This document shows positions 16,607 to 24,216 of a stretch of 64,000 nt of DNA, one piece after another. The translations under genes were made by a program, and so were the position numbers. The notes under the pieces are model-generated. The model did no database searches. It had not been told where the DNA came from and was given only the letters and a program-made list of their open reading frames with translations. Numbering within the stretch: the first letter of the stretch is position 1; each line of letters begins with the position of its first letter. This DNA comes from Erythrobacter sp. (lineage in GTDB: Bacteria > Pseudomonadota > Alphaproteobacteria > Sphingomonadales > Sphingomonadaceae). The stretch spans positions 1,847,001 to 1,911,000 of the forward strand of contig NZ_CP136573.1 of assembly GCF_035194505.1 (NCBI RefSeq), written 5' to 3'.

Positions 16607-19120
16607 ATGAACACACTTCGTGCCCGAATTGCATCCGGAGCCCGCGGCCGCGGGATGCGGACCGCGCTGATGTGCGGTGCAGCCTTTGGCGGCCTCGCCG
16701 CCGTGCCGAGCGTCGCTTACGCCCAGGACGCCGATGCCAGCGCAGATGCCGCTCCGGAAGAGCGGGTGATCATCGTTCAGGCCCGCCGCCAGAACGAAAC
16801 CCTGCAGGAAGTGCCCGTCACCGTCACCGCGATCGGCGGCGAGACGCTCCAGCGCTACAGCATCGACCAGGTCGCCGACGTGACCAGCCGCGTGCCGACC
16901 CTCAACGTGCAGGTCGGTGGTTCGGGCTCGGGCGGCCAGCTCAGCTTGCGCGGCGTCGGCTCGTCGAACATCTCGGCGGCGTTCGATTCGGCGGTGGCCT
17001 TCGAGTATGACGGCGTTGTCGTCTCGACCATGCGCATGGTGCAGGCCGGCTTCTTCGACGTCGAGCAGATCGACGTGCTGCGCGGCCCGCAATCGCTGTT
17101 CTTCGGCAAGTCGGCCACCGCCGGCGTGCTCTCGCTGCGTTCCGCCAACCCGACCGCCAACTGGGAAGTCGGGATGCGCGGTTCCTATGAATTCGAGGAA
17201 AAGGGCTACCTGCTCTCGGGCTACATCTCGGGTCCGATCAGCGACACGCTGGGCATCCGCGTGGCCGCCCAGTTCAACGATATCGACGAATTCCAGCTGC
17301 TCCAGCCCGGCACGCCCGCGGTCAACCAGGAGCGCGGGCTGACCGATTTCATCGGCCGCATGACCCTCGACTGGAACCCGTCTGACCGGTTCAAGGCCAA
17401 CTTCAAGCTGCAATACACCAAGAACGAGAACGACGGCGCCATCGGTACCGCAGAAATCAACTGCGGCGCCAACGGCCGGGCCGACTCGGTGTTCCTGCTG
17501 AGCGGCGCGGTGCAGATCCCGGCTGGCTACAACTGCGACACCAACGACCAGCGTTACTTCCTGCCCGATGCTGCGGCGCAGCTTGCCGGGGGTGTTCCGG
17601 GCAACTCGCCGGCAGCGGGCCGCAATGGCGTGCCTTTCGGCGAAACCGAGATCTGGTTCGGTCGCCTGCAGTTCGATCTCGACCTGTCTGACACGCTGAC
17701 CCTGACCTCGGTCACCGGCCTGCTCAACATGGATGCGATCGATTTCGACCCCTACTCCTATGGCGGCGTCTTTGCCGGCCCCAACGGAACCATCCTGCCG
17801 GGTGGTGCCGGTTCATCTGACCCGATCAACAGGCTCGAACAGTACACGCAGGAACTGCGTCTGGCCTCGGACTTCGATGGCGGCTTCAACTTCATGCTCG
17901 GCGCGTTCTACGAAGACCGCACCTTTACCTTCGACACCGCCCAGCAGGGCGTGAACATCTCGTTCTTCGGCCCCAGCACCGCGCGTCCGCTGGTCGGCGG
18001 CGGGACCGCTCCGGGCACGGGCTTCACCTATGACTGGGACAAGACCCACATCACCAAGACCGAAGCGCTCTCGTTCTTCGGTAGCGTGATGTGGGAGATC
18101 ACCGACAAGCTCGAACTCTCGGGCGGTATCCGCTGGACCGATGAAAAGAAGGTCCAGACGATCTCGGTGCCCTACGTCCACAACTCGCTGGCCTATGTCT
18201 CGGCTGGCGGCGGTCTGTTCCGCCCGAGCCCGGCGTTCTTGCAGAGCGGGTTCTTCTCGGGCCCGATCAACTTTGCCGACGACAACATCTCGCCGGAAGT
18301 CACTCTGCGTTACCAGGCGAACGACGATCTCAACTTCTTCGCCTCGTACAAGACCGGCTTCAAGTCGGGCGGGATCGACAACTCGGCGCTGCCGTCGAAC
18401 AGCCTCAGCCAGGCCGCCGCTACGGGTGACTTCAGCGCGCTGATCTTCCAGTCGGAAGAGGCCGAGGGCGGTGAAGTAGGCTTCAAGTCGCAGTGGGCTG
18501 GCCGCAGCTTCACCCTCAACGCCACCGCGTACTACTACGTCTTCACCGATCTTCAGGTGCAGAACTTCAACGCGGTGAGCGTGCAGTTCGCGACCAGCAA
18601 CGCTGGCGAGCTCACCACCAAGGGTGTCGACATCGAATCCCGCTGGATCACGCCGATTGACGGCCTGAGCCTGTCGGCCAACCTGTCCTACCTCGACGCG
18701 CAGTACACTGACACCTTCATCCAGCCGCTCGGCATCAGCACCGTCGACCTCAATGGTCGCCGTGGCAGCCAGGCGCCGGAATGGTCCGGAAACCTTGCGG
18801 TCGATTGGAACATCCCGCTGTCGGACAGCCTCGAGCTGTTCCTGTCGGGCAACGCGGCCTATAATGATGGCTACATCACCGACGAAGCGACGCTGAACGA
18901 CTATGTCCAGCCGAGCTTCTGGCTGCTCGACGCCAACGTCTCGATCGGCCATCCGGACGGCAACTGGAAGCTGGCGCTGGTCGCACAGAACCTCACCGAC
19001 GAGATCTTCACCATCACCACCGGCGGGCGTCCGTTCCTGCAGGCGGGCGTGGGCGACGACTTCGTGATGACCCAGAACCGCGGTCGTCAGGTGTTCGCGG
19101 AAATGAGCTTCCGCTTCTGA
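16607..19120 (+). CDS. TonB-dependent outer-membrane receptor (1)
   Basis: The 837-residue protein has a signal peptide ending near VAYAQ, an N-terminal plug domain (VQARRQNETLQEVPVTVTAI ... VDVTSRVPTLNV-like TonB box and plug), a 22-strand barrel and a C-terminal aromatic residue (MSFRF). The chosen ATG at 16607 follows GGGGAGAG; an ATG ten codons earlier is less likely. Its place between two Rieske oxygenase genes suggests uptake of the island's substrate rather than of iron, but this is inference. The 197-bp upstream gap contains an imperfect dyad at 16471-16489 and must hold the promoter. Confidence 0.93.
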   Translation: MNTLRARIASGARGRGMRTALMCGAAFGGLAAVPSVAYAQDADASADAAPEERVIIVQARRQNETLQEVPVTVTAIGGETLQRYSIDQVADVTSRVPTLNVQVGGSGSGGQLSLRGVGSSNISAAFDSAVAFEYDGVVVSTMRMVQAGFFDVEQIDVLRGPQSLFFGKSATAGVLSLRSANPTANWEVGMRGSYEFEEKGYLLSGYISGPISDTLGIRVAAQFNDIDEFQLLQPGTPAVNQERGLTDFIGRMTLDWNPSDRFKANFKLQYTKNENDGAIGTAEINCGANGRADSVFLLSGAVQIPAGYNCDTNDQRYFLPDAAAQLAGGVPGNSPAAGRNGVPFGETEIWFGRLQFDLDLSDTLTLTSVTGLLNMDAIDFDPYSYGGVFAGPNGTILPGGAGSSDPINRLEQYTQELRLASDFDGGFNFMLGAFYEDRTFTFDTAQQGVNISFFGPSTARPLVGGGTAPGTGFTYDWDKTHITKTEALSFFGSVMWEITDKLELSGGIRWTDEKKVQTISVPYVHNSLAYVSAGGGLFRPSPAFLQSGFFSGPINFADDNISPEVTLRYQANDDLNFFASYKTGFKSGGIDNSALPSNSLSQAAATGDFSALIFQSEEAEGGEVGFKSQWAGRSFTLNATAYYYVFTDLQVQNFNAVSVQFATSNAGELTTKGVDIESRWITPIDGLSLSANLSYLDAQYTDTFIQPLGISTVDLNGRRGSQAPEWSGNLAVDWNIPLSDSLELFLSGNAAYNDGYITDEATLNDYVQPSFWLLDANVSIGHPDGNWKLALVAQNLTDEIFTITTGGRPFLQAGVGDDFVMTQNRGRQVFAEMSFRF

Positions 19121-19142
19121 TAACGCCAACAGGGGAAATGCG

Positions 19143-19172
19143 AGGGGCGGGCCAGCAATGGCTCGCCCCTTT
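19143..19172 (+). terminator. Rho-independent terminator of the TonB receptor gene
   Basis: A stem of about 12 bp pairs AGGGGCGGGCCA (19143-19154) with TGGCTCGCCCCT (19159-19170), closed by a GCAA tetraloop and one G-T pair, then TTGCTTTT. It lies 22 bp after the stop codon. Confidence 0.85.
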
Positions 19173-19224
19173 GCTTTTGGCCCCTTTGCTTTTGGCCCCT
19201 TTGCTTTTCGCCCATTTGCTTTGG
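19165..19224. repeat. 15-bp tandem repeat, four units, grown from the terminator tail
   Basis: Units GCCCCTTTGCTTTTG occur at 19165-19179, 19180-19194, 19195-19209 (last base C) and 19210-19224 (two changes). The first unit overlaps the descending stem and T-tract of the terminator just before it, so the array looks like slipped duplication of that tail. An open frame through it (PFAFG repeats) is not a believable protein. Confidence 0.9.
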
Positions 19225-19250
19225 ATCAAGGCGAAAGGGCGCCGCTTCCC

Positions 19251-19260
19251 GCCAAAAGTG
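19251..19260 (+). promoter_or_regulatory. GCCAAAAGTG element, site A
   Basis: GCCAAAAGTG is followed by AGCATTGCCGCTGCC and ends 66 bp before the start of the second Rieske oxygenase gene. It matches elements before six other island genes (22074, 27300, 35169, 36991, 39409, 55809). A binding site for a common activator is inferred. Confidence 0.5.
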
Positions 19261-19326
19261 AGCATTGCCGCTGCCCACGCGAAGGCAGATGCTCGCCACG
19301 AAAATCGCGGCTTCTGGGAGGAAACC

Positions 19327-20556
19327 ATGTCACGCGAAGAACTGATCTCCATGACGCGCAGTCTGGTAGCGCATGGCGCGGCCGATACGATGGAATATGC
19401 CGACGAGGTCGTGCGCATTCCCGCCAGCGCCTACACCGACGAAGCGGTGTTCGAGCTGGAAAAGAAGCAGATCTTCCGCCGCCTGCCGCTGATGGTCGCG
19501 CCGTCTTGCGAGCTGCCGAACATCGGCGACTTCAAGGCGATGGACATCTGCGGCGTGCCGCTGCTGCTCTCCCGCCAGAAGGACGGCAGCATGGGCGCCT
19601 TCCTCAACATGTGCACCCACCGCGGCAACCCGCTCGCGAGCGGCTGCGGCAATGCCAGCCGCTTCACCTGCGGCTATCACGGCTGGACCTTCAAGGCGGA
19701 TGGCGATCTGATCGGGGTCGCATCCCCGAAGGATTTCGGCGCGATCGACAAGAGCCAGCACTGCCTCGTCAAGTTCCCGGTCTACGAGAACGCCGGCCTC
19801 ATCTGGGTGACGCTCGATCCGGAATCGAAGCTCAGCATCGCCGATTACCTGTGCGGCTTCGACGATCTGCTCAAGGCCTTCGAATTCGAAGGCTGGACGC
19901 TGTTCTCGCAGCGCACGCTGGCGGGGCCGAACTGGAAGACCGCCTATGACGGCTATCTCGATTTCTACCACCTGCCGGTGCTCCACGCGAACACCTTCGG
20001 GGCGGATTTCTACAACCGCGCCAACTACTTCGCCTATGGCCCGCACCAGCGCCTTTCGACCCCGTCAAAGTTCGCGATCAAGGTGCAGAGCGATGACGGC
20101 GAGCAGATCGATCTGGAAGCGATGAGCGACGAGGAACTGCCGCAGGAAGTGCTGGTGCAGGGCGTGTGGACGATCTTCCCGCACATCTCGATCGCCAGCT
20201 TCTACGGCGGCGGCCAGCGCGGGGCGATGATCAGCCAGCTGTTCCCCGGTGCGACCGTAGGAGAGAGCTACACCACCCAGTTCTATGTCATGGAAAACCA
20301 GCCCGAGACGCCCGAACAGGTCCAGGCCGCGCATGACCAGTTCAACTTCCTCGAAATCGTGGTGCGCGACGAGGATTATGCCACCGGCAAGCGCCAGCAT
20401 CAGGCGCTGCAATCGGGGCTGATGAAGGACGTGCTGTTCGGCCGCAACGAGAAGGGCGGACAGGTCTTCCACGGCTGGGTCGAGCGGCTGGTCAATGCCA
20501 GCGACGATGATCTGGTGGCATTCTTCGCAGCGGAGCAGCGTCAGGCGGCGGAATGA
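19327..20556 (+). CDS. Rieske non-heme iron oxygenase, alpha subunit (2)
   Basis: The 409-residue oxygenase has the Rieske box C96-x-H98-x16-C115-x2-H118 (CTHRGNP ... CGYHGW), one residue shorter in the spacer than the other two copies. The iron motif is GYLDFYHLPVLH, with His215, His220 and an Asp in the bridging position. The start at 19327 follows GGGAGGAAACC; a longer frame would read through the terminator repeats upstream. No partner subunits are adjacent. The transcript ends at a terminator at 20602-20631. Confidence 0.93.
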   Translation: MSREELISMTRSLVAHGAADTMEYADEVVRIPASAYTDEAVFELEKKQIFRRLPLMVAPSCELPNIGDFKAMDICGVPLLLSRQKDGSMGAFLNMCTHRGNPLASGCGNASRFTCGYHGWTFKADGDLIGVASPKDFGAIDKSQHCLVKFPVYENAGLIWVTLDPESKLSIADYLCGFDDLLKAFEFEGWTLFSQRTLAGPNWKTAYDGYLDFYHLPVLHANTFGADFYNRANYFAYGPHQRLSTPSKFAIKVQSDDGEQIDLEAMSDEELPQEVLVQGVWTIFPHISIASFYGGGQRGAMISQLFPGATVGESYTTQFYVMENQPETPEQVQAAHDQFNFLEIVVRDEDYATGKRQHQALQSGLMKDVLFGRNEKGGQVFHGWVERLVNASDDDLVAFFAAEQRQAAE

Positions 20557-20592
20557 TTGTGCGAGGGCGCAGATGCGCCCTCCGCAAAACTG

Positions 20593-21057
20593 TCAGAACG
20601 CAAAGGGCCGGGCCGGAACGCTCGGCCCTTTTTGCGTCGGGTTGCTGTTGAGCGCCAGTTCCACCAGCGCGGTGTCGAAGAATTCGTGCAGCTCCACGAT
20701 CAGCCCGTCCCGGATCGTCATGATCTGGCAGTAGGTCTGGAGATATTCGTGGCCGTTGGTGGCCGTGCCGCCGCCGCGCATCAGGCCGACAACGCAATTC
20801 TCGTCCGCGCTCATGATCCGCCACTCGCGCGAGAAGCGGATCGTCTCGGGCACCAGTTTGCCGATCACGCCATCGGCCACTACGGGTCCGAAGCACACGT
20901 CCTTGCCCTCCCACCGGCCCGAAACCGGCGTGGTGCCGACCAGATTGAACACGATGTCGTCCGAATGCAAAGCGGCGAGCGCATCGAAGTCGCCCGCCGC
21001 CAGTGCTTCGTAGAACCGCGTGGCGACCGCGATATTGGCCGCGCGCAGATCGCTCAT
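20593..21057 (-). CDS. SnoaL/NTF2-fold protein (1)
   Basis: The 154-residue protein has the cone-shaped NTF2 fold pattern: helix ARFYEALAAGDFDALAALHSDD-like start, then beta strands ending IRDGLIVELHEFFDTALVELAL. SnoaL and ketosteroid-isomerase relatives catalyse isomerisation, dehydration or hydrolysis; the reaction here is unknown. It starts 4 nt after the stop of the NmrA-like gene, so it is the second gene of that operon. Its last 14 or so codons are written across a terminator hairpin (20602-20631), so the tail NPTQKGPSVPARPFAF may not be part of the conserved fold. Confidence 0.82.
   Translation of the reverse strand: MSDLRAANIAVATRFYEALAAGDFDALAALHSDDIVFNLVGTTPVSGRWEGKDVCFGPVVADGVIGKLVPETIRFSREWRIMSADENCVVGLMRGGGTATNGHEYLQTYCQIMTIRDGLIVELHEFFDTALVELALNSNPTQKGPSVPARPFAF
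20602..20633. terminator. Terminator between convergent Rieske (2) and SnoaL (1) genes
   Basis: AAAGGGCCG (20602-20610) pairs with CGGCCCTTT (20623-20631), followed by TT. It serves the plus-strand Rieske gene. On the minus strand it lies inside the last codons of the SnoaL-like gene. Confidence 0.8.
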
Positions 21058-21061
21058 GCTC

Positions 21062-22009
21062 TTACCCGAAGGCAGGGCGATAATTGCTCTCGCCCCAGTC
21101 CTGCTTCTTGGTCCATTCGCCCATCGTCTCCAGCTTGCCTTCCAGCTCGGGGAAGCGTTCGTAGACGTGGTCCATGTCGACCGCGAAGGGCTTGGTCGGC
21201 GCGGTGTTGTTGTATTCGTAGAAGGCCTGGATGCCCTTGGCGAACTCCTCGCGCGCTTCGGCGGGCATCGAATCCCCGGCCGCGTTCACCAGCAGGCGAC
21301 CGAATTCTTCCGGGGTGCAGGGATCATACTTGATGTCCTTGCCCAGCGCTTCGGCGAGGCACTGCGTCACCTGCTTGCCCACCAGCCGCTCCGGACCGCC
21401 AATATTGAGCCACGCGCCTTCCATGTCGGGGCGCTCAATGCTGGCGAGCATGAAGCGCGCGACATCGTCGAGGCTGATCCAGTTGGCTTCCAGCGTGGGG
21501 TTGTGCGGATAGACGTAGCGGTTCTCGTTGACGATGAAGGGCCGCGCCCAGCCGGTCAGCAGGTTGTCCATGAACAGCACCGAGCCGAACACCGTACCCG
21601 GCGCACCCGAGCGCCACAGCGCGTTGATGCCCGCCGTGTTGCCGGCATAGGTGAAGGCATCGCCGGGCTTGTCCGGGATCCAGCTCGAGGTGTTCCACAC
21701 CACGCGCTTCACATCGAGATGCGCAGCGACCTTGCCCACTTCGCCGACCAGATAGGCGCGGTCTGCGCGGGCCTGCAGCGGATGGGTGTAGAAGATGTAG
21801 TCCGAGCCTTCGAGCGCGTCCTTGAAGGTCGATGTGTCGTAGAGGTCCATCGGCCGGATCTCGACCTTGTCGACCCCGTCGATCGGCGCGCCCTCCAGCG
21901 CATCCGGACGGCGCGAGATGGCGCGCACGTCGTAGCCGGCAGCAAGCGCCTGACGGATCTGCGCAAGGCCCTGCCTTCCGCTCGCGCCGATCACTGTGAT
22001 GAGTGCCAT
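21062..22009 (-). CDS. NmrA-like NAD(P)-binding protein
   Basis: The 315-residue atypical SDR has the Rossmann loop VIGASGRQGLAQIRQAL, an NADP-type basic residue pair (SRRPDAL) and no classical YxxxK pair. NmrA-like members act as redox sensors or as reductases. WISLDDVARFMLASIERPD and GGPERLVGKQV are typical of the family. The gene leads a two-gene operon with the SnoaL-like gene downstream and diverges from the MDR reductase gene across a 147-bp gap. That gap contains a GCCAAAGTG element. Confidence 0.85.
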   Translation of the reverse strand: MALITVIGASGRQGLAQIRQALAAGYDVRAISRRPDALEGAPIDGVDKVEIRPMDLYDTSTFKDALEGSDYIFYTHPLQARADRAYLVGEVGKVAAHLDVKRVVWNTSSWIPDKPGDAFTYAGNTAGINALWRSGAPGTVFGSVLFMDNLLTGWARPFIVNENRYVYPHNPTLEANWISLDDVARFMLASIERPDMEGAWLNIGGPERLVGKQVTQCLAEALGKDIKYDPCTPEEFGRLLVNAAGDSMPAEAREEFAKGIQAFYEYNNTAPTKPFAVDMDHVYERFPELEGKLETMGEWTKKQDWGESNYRPAFG

Positions 22010-22073
22010 GAATGTCTCTCCCCTAAGTGTTTATGGGCAAGAGACTAGGAAGCGCTCGGAAGCTGCGCACCGC

Positions 22074-22082
22074 GCCAAAGTG
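22074..22082 (+). promoter_or_regulatory. GCCAAAGTG element, site D
   Basis: GCCAAAGTGATAGCCGCGCG is the island element with one A fewer. It ends 74 bp before the MDR reductase gene and is also 65 bp from the divergent NmrA-like gene start. It is weaker than sites A-C. Confidence 0.35.
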
Positions 22083-22156
22083 ATAGCCGCGCGGGTGAAG
22101 CCCCTAGCGAAAAGACGGGGTTGTCGTAGCGGCGCAGGCTGCGGACAGTGCTCCCC

Positions 22157-23170
22157 ATGCAGAACCGTGCCTGGCGCATCGCCCGCCGCCCCGAAGGGAC
22201 AGATTTCGCCGCCGCGCTGGAGCTCGTGGAGGCCCCGCTCGCCCCGCTGGCCGAGGGCGAAATCAGCATCCGCAATTCGCAACTGTCGATGGATGCCGGC
22301 ACCCGGATGTGGCTGTCGGACCGCGAGGACGGCTACCAGCCGCCGCTCCCCGTGGGCGGGCCGATGACGGGCCTCGTGCTGGGCGAGGTGATCGAAAGCC
22401 GTGCAGATGGATTCGCCCCCGGCGATCTGGTGCGCGCCTTCGGCCAGTGGAGCGATATCAGCACCGTCGATGCGGTGATGTCGGGCGCGATCCTGCTCGA
22501 TCCTTCGGTGGCGGACCGCCGCGCATGGTTCGGCCCGCTCGGCATGAACGGCTGGACCGCATTGTGGGGCATCGAGACCACCGGCGCGGCGAGGCGAGGC
22601 GAAAAGGTGCTGGTCTCCGCCGCCGCCGGAGCGACCGGCATCCTCGCGGTGCAGATCGCCAAGCTGCTCGGCTGCGAGGCCTGGGGCATCGCGGGCGGCG
22701 CGGCCAAATGCGCTTACCTCACCAATGATCTCGGCATTGCGGGGGCGATTGATTACAAGGCAGCCGATCTCGCCGCGCAGCTCGACGCAGCCTGTGCCAA
22801 TGGCTCCGGCTTCGACGTCTATTTCGACAATGTCGGGGGGCCGCTGCTGGATCAGGTGCTCACCCGCATGAACCACTATGGCCGGATCGCGGTGTGCGGA
22901 CTGCTGGCCGATTACACCGCCGGCACGCGCACCGCCCCGCAGGAATTCGATCAGGTGCTGATGCGGCGGCTGCGGATCGAGGGCTTCTTCTCGCCCGATT
23001 TCATGCACGAAGGCCCCGGCCTTACGCGGCGCCTGCGCGATTGGACCGAGAGCGGCGCGCTCGTCATGCCCTATGACGTGACGCGCGGGCTTGAAAACAC
23101 GCTCGCCGCCTATGCAAAACTCTTCACCGGCGGCAATATCGGCAAGGTGATAGTGGAGCTGGATGCATGA
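22157..23170 (+). CDS. NADP-dependent zinc-free MDR reductase (1)
   Basis: The 337-residue medium-chain reductase belongs to the leukotriene-B4/prostaglandin/YncB-like class that reduces C=C bonds of enones. It shows MWLSDREDGYQPP, GLVLGEVIESRADGF, the nucleotide loop AAAGATGILAVQIAKLLG and DVYFDNVGGPLLDQVL. It lacks the Cys/His zinc ligands of alcohol dehydrogenases. A GTG at 22148 could also serve as start; the ATG at 22157 is preferred. Its TGA overlaps the ATG of the next SnoaL-like gene. Confidence 0.88.
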   Translation: MQNRAWRIARRPEGTDFAAALELVEAPLAPLAEGEISIRNSQLSMDAGTRMWLSDREDGYQPPLPVGGPMTGLVLGEVIESRADGFAPGDLVRAFGQWSDISTVDAVMSGAILLDPSVADRRAWFGPLGMNGWTALWGIETTGAARRGEKVLVSAAAGATGILAVQIAKLLGCEAWGIAGGAAKCAYLTNDLGIAGAIDYKAADLAAQLDAACANGSGFDVYFDNVGGPLLDQVLTRMNHYGRIAVCGLLADYTAGTRTAPQEFDQVLMRRLRIEGFFSPDFMHEGPGLTRRLRDWTESGALVMPYDVTRGLENTLAAYAKLFTGGNIGKVIVELDA

Positions 23171-23706
23171 TGGGAACCCTCGAAGACCGCGAAGCCATCC
23201 GCGATATTCTCGCAGCCTACGCCCATGCGATTGACCGGCGGCGCTGGCAGATGATGGAGCGCCTGTTCCATTATGATGCCGTCTTCAAGTTCGGGGTGAT
23301 CGAAGGCGACTGGCGCGGGTTTGTCGAACAGGCCCGCGGCGTGATCGACCCTTGCCTTGCGACCCAGCACCAGCTCGGCCAGACGATCTTCGGGTTCGAG
23401 GGCGACACGGTGTGCCACACCGAAACCTACATGACCGCGATGCACACCATCCCGCCCGGCTACCCATTGGTGGCGGCCTTCCCGGACAAGGGCGTGATCT
23501 ACTCGGCCATCGTCGCGGGCCGCTATGTCGATCGCTTCGAGAAACGGGCGGGTGAGTGGCGTATCGCCCAACGCACCGGCCTTTACGACTGGCGCGAATT
23601 CCGGGTGGTGGAGGGCGTGGACCTGTCGAACACGCCCGAGGGCGCGGCGGGCTATCACGACGAACGCGATCCTTCGTCCGCGGCCGTGCGGCACTGGCTC
23701 GGCTAG
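23167..23706 (+). CDS. SnoaL_4-type NTF2-fold protein (2)
   Basis: The 179-residue protein begins LEDREAIRDILAAYAHAIDRRRWQMM and has HYDAVFKFGVIEGDW and RYVDRFEKRAGEWRIAQR, the pattern of the SnoaL_4 branch. That branch includes bile-acid 7-alpha-dehydratase-like and ring-dihydroxylating enzyme beta-subunit-like proteins. It is translationally coupled (ATGA) to the MDR reductase gene. The stop TAG falls inside a GGCTA tandem repeat shared with the convergent thioesterase gene. Confidence 0.83.
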   Translation: MMGTLEDREAIRDILAAYAHAIDRRRWQMMERLFHYDAVFKFGVIEGDWRGFVEQARGVIDPCLATQHQLGQTIFGFEGDTVCHTETYMTAMHTIPPGYPLVAAFPDKGVIYSAIVAGRYVDRFEKRAGEWRIAQRTGLYDWREFRVVEGVDLSNTPEGAAGYHDERDPSSAAVRHWLG

Positions 23707-23728
23707 GCTAGGCTAGGCTAGACTAGGG
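23701..23728. repeat. GGCTA pentamer tandem repeat between convergent genes
   Basis: Four GGCTA units (23701-23720), then GACTA and GGG. The unit length of five places TAG in all three frames on both strands. Both flanking genes stop here: TAG at 23704-23706 on plus and TAG at 23725-23723 on minus. Confidence 0.9.
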
Positions 23729-24130
23729 CCGCTTGAAGGCGAACACGCCGCTCATCGTCGCGATCTGCTCGTCCCCGCGCCAGATCCCGCCCGAGGTATA
23801 GGCGGTGCGCCCGCCCAACCGGTCGATCCTGACGCGCGCCTCCAGCCAGTCGCCCAGCTTCGCGCCCAGCAGATAATTCACCGTCAGCGTCACGGTAGAC
23901 GGGGCAAGCCGCGGGCGTTCGGCATCATAGACCGCATGGCTGAGGGCAACATCGGCAAAGGTCGAGATCACGCCGCCGTGAGCAGCGTCCTGATAATTGA
24001 TGTGGTGCGGAACGATGCGCAGGCCCACCACCCGAACGCCGTCCACCGGCGCGCCGAGATAATAGGGTCCGCCGTGATCGAGAAAGCCCGGGGTGAAACC
24101 GGCGGGCTCAAAGCCAGAAGGTGCGTCCAT
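23723..24130 (-). CDS. PaaI-type hotdog-fold thioesterase
   Basis: The 135-residue protein has the hotdog pattern NYQDAAHGGVISTFADVALSHAVYD (central helix with the HGG and Asp of PaaI-like acyl-CoA thioesterases), then VTLTVNYLLGAKLGDWLEARVRIDR. It probably hydrolyses an acyl-CoA ester, which fits the acyl-CoA ligase gene that diverges from it across 86 bp. Confidence 0.85.
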   Translation of the reverse strand: MDAPSGFEPAGFTPGFLDHGGPYYLGAPVDGVRVVGLRIVPHHINYQDAAHGGVISTFADVALSHAVYDAERPRLAPSTVTLTVNYLLGAKLGDWLEARVRIDRLGGRTAYTSGGIWRGDEQIATMSGVFAFKRP

Positions 24131-24216
24131 TCCCGCACCCTAACGCAGCCGCGCGCGCGTGCCGCTATGAATTGTGCCAATGACAGCGCCCCCGCACGCG
24201 GGCTATCTCCGAGGGC

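Noticed and set aside
19158..19949. Open frame starting with PFAFG repeats
   Set aside because: It reads through a terminator and its duplicated tail and then out of frame through the Rieske gene.
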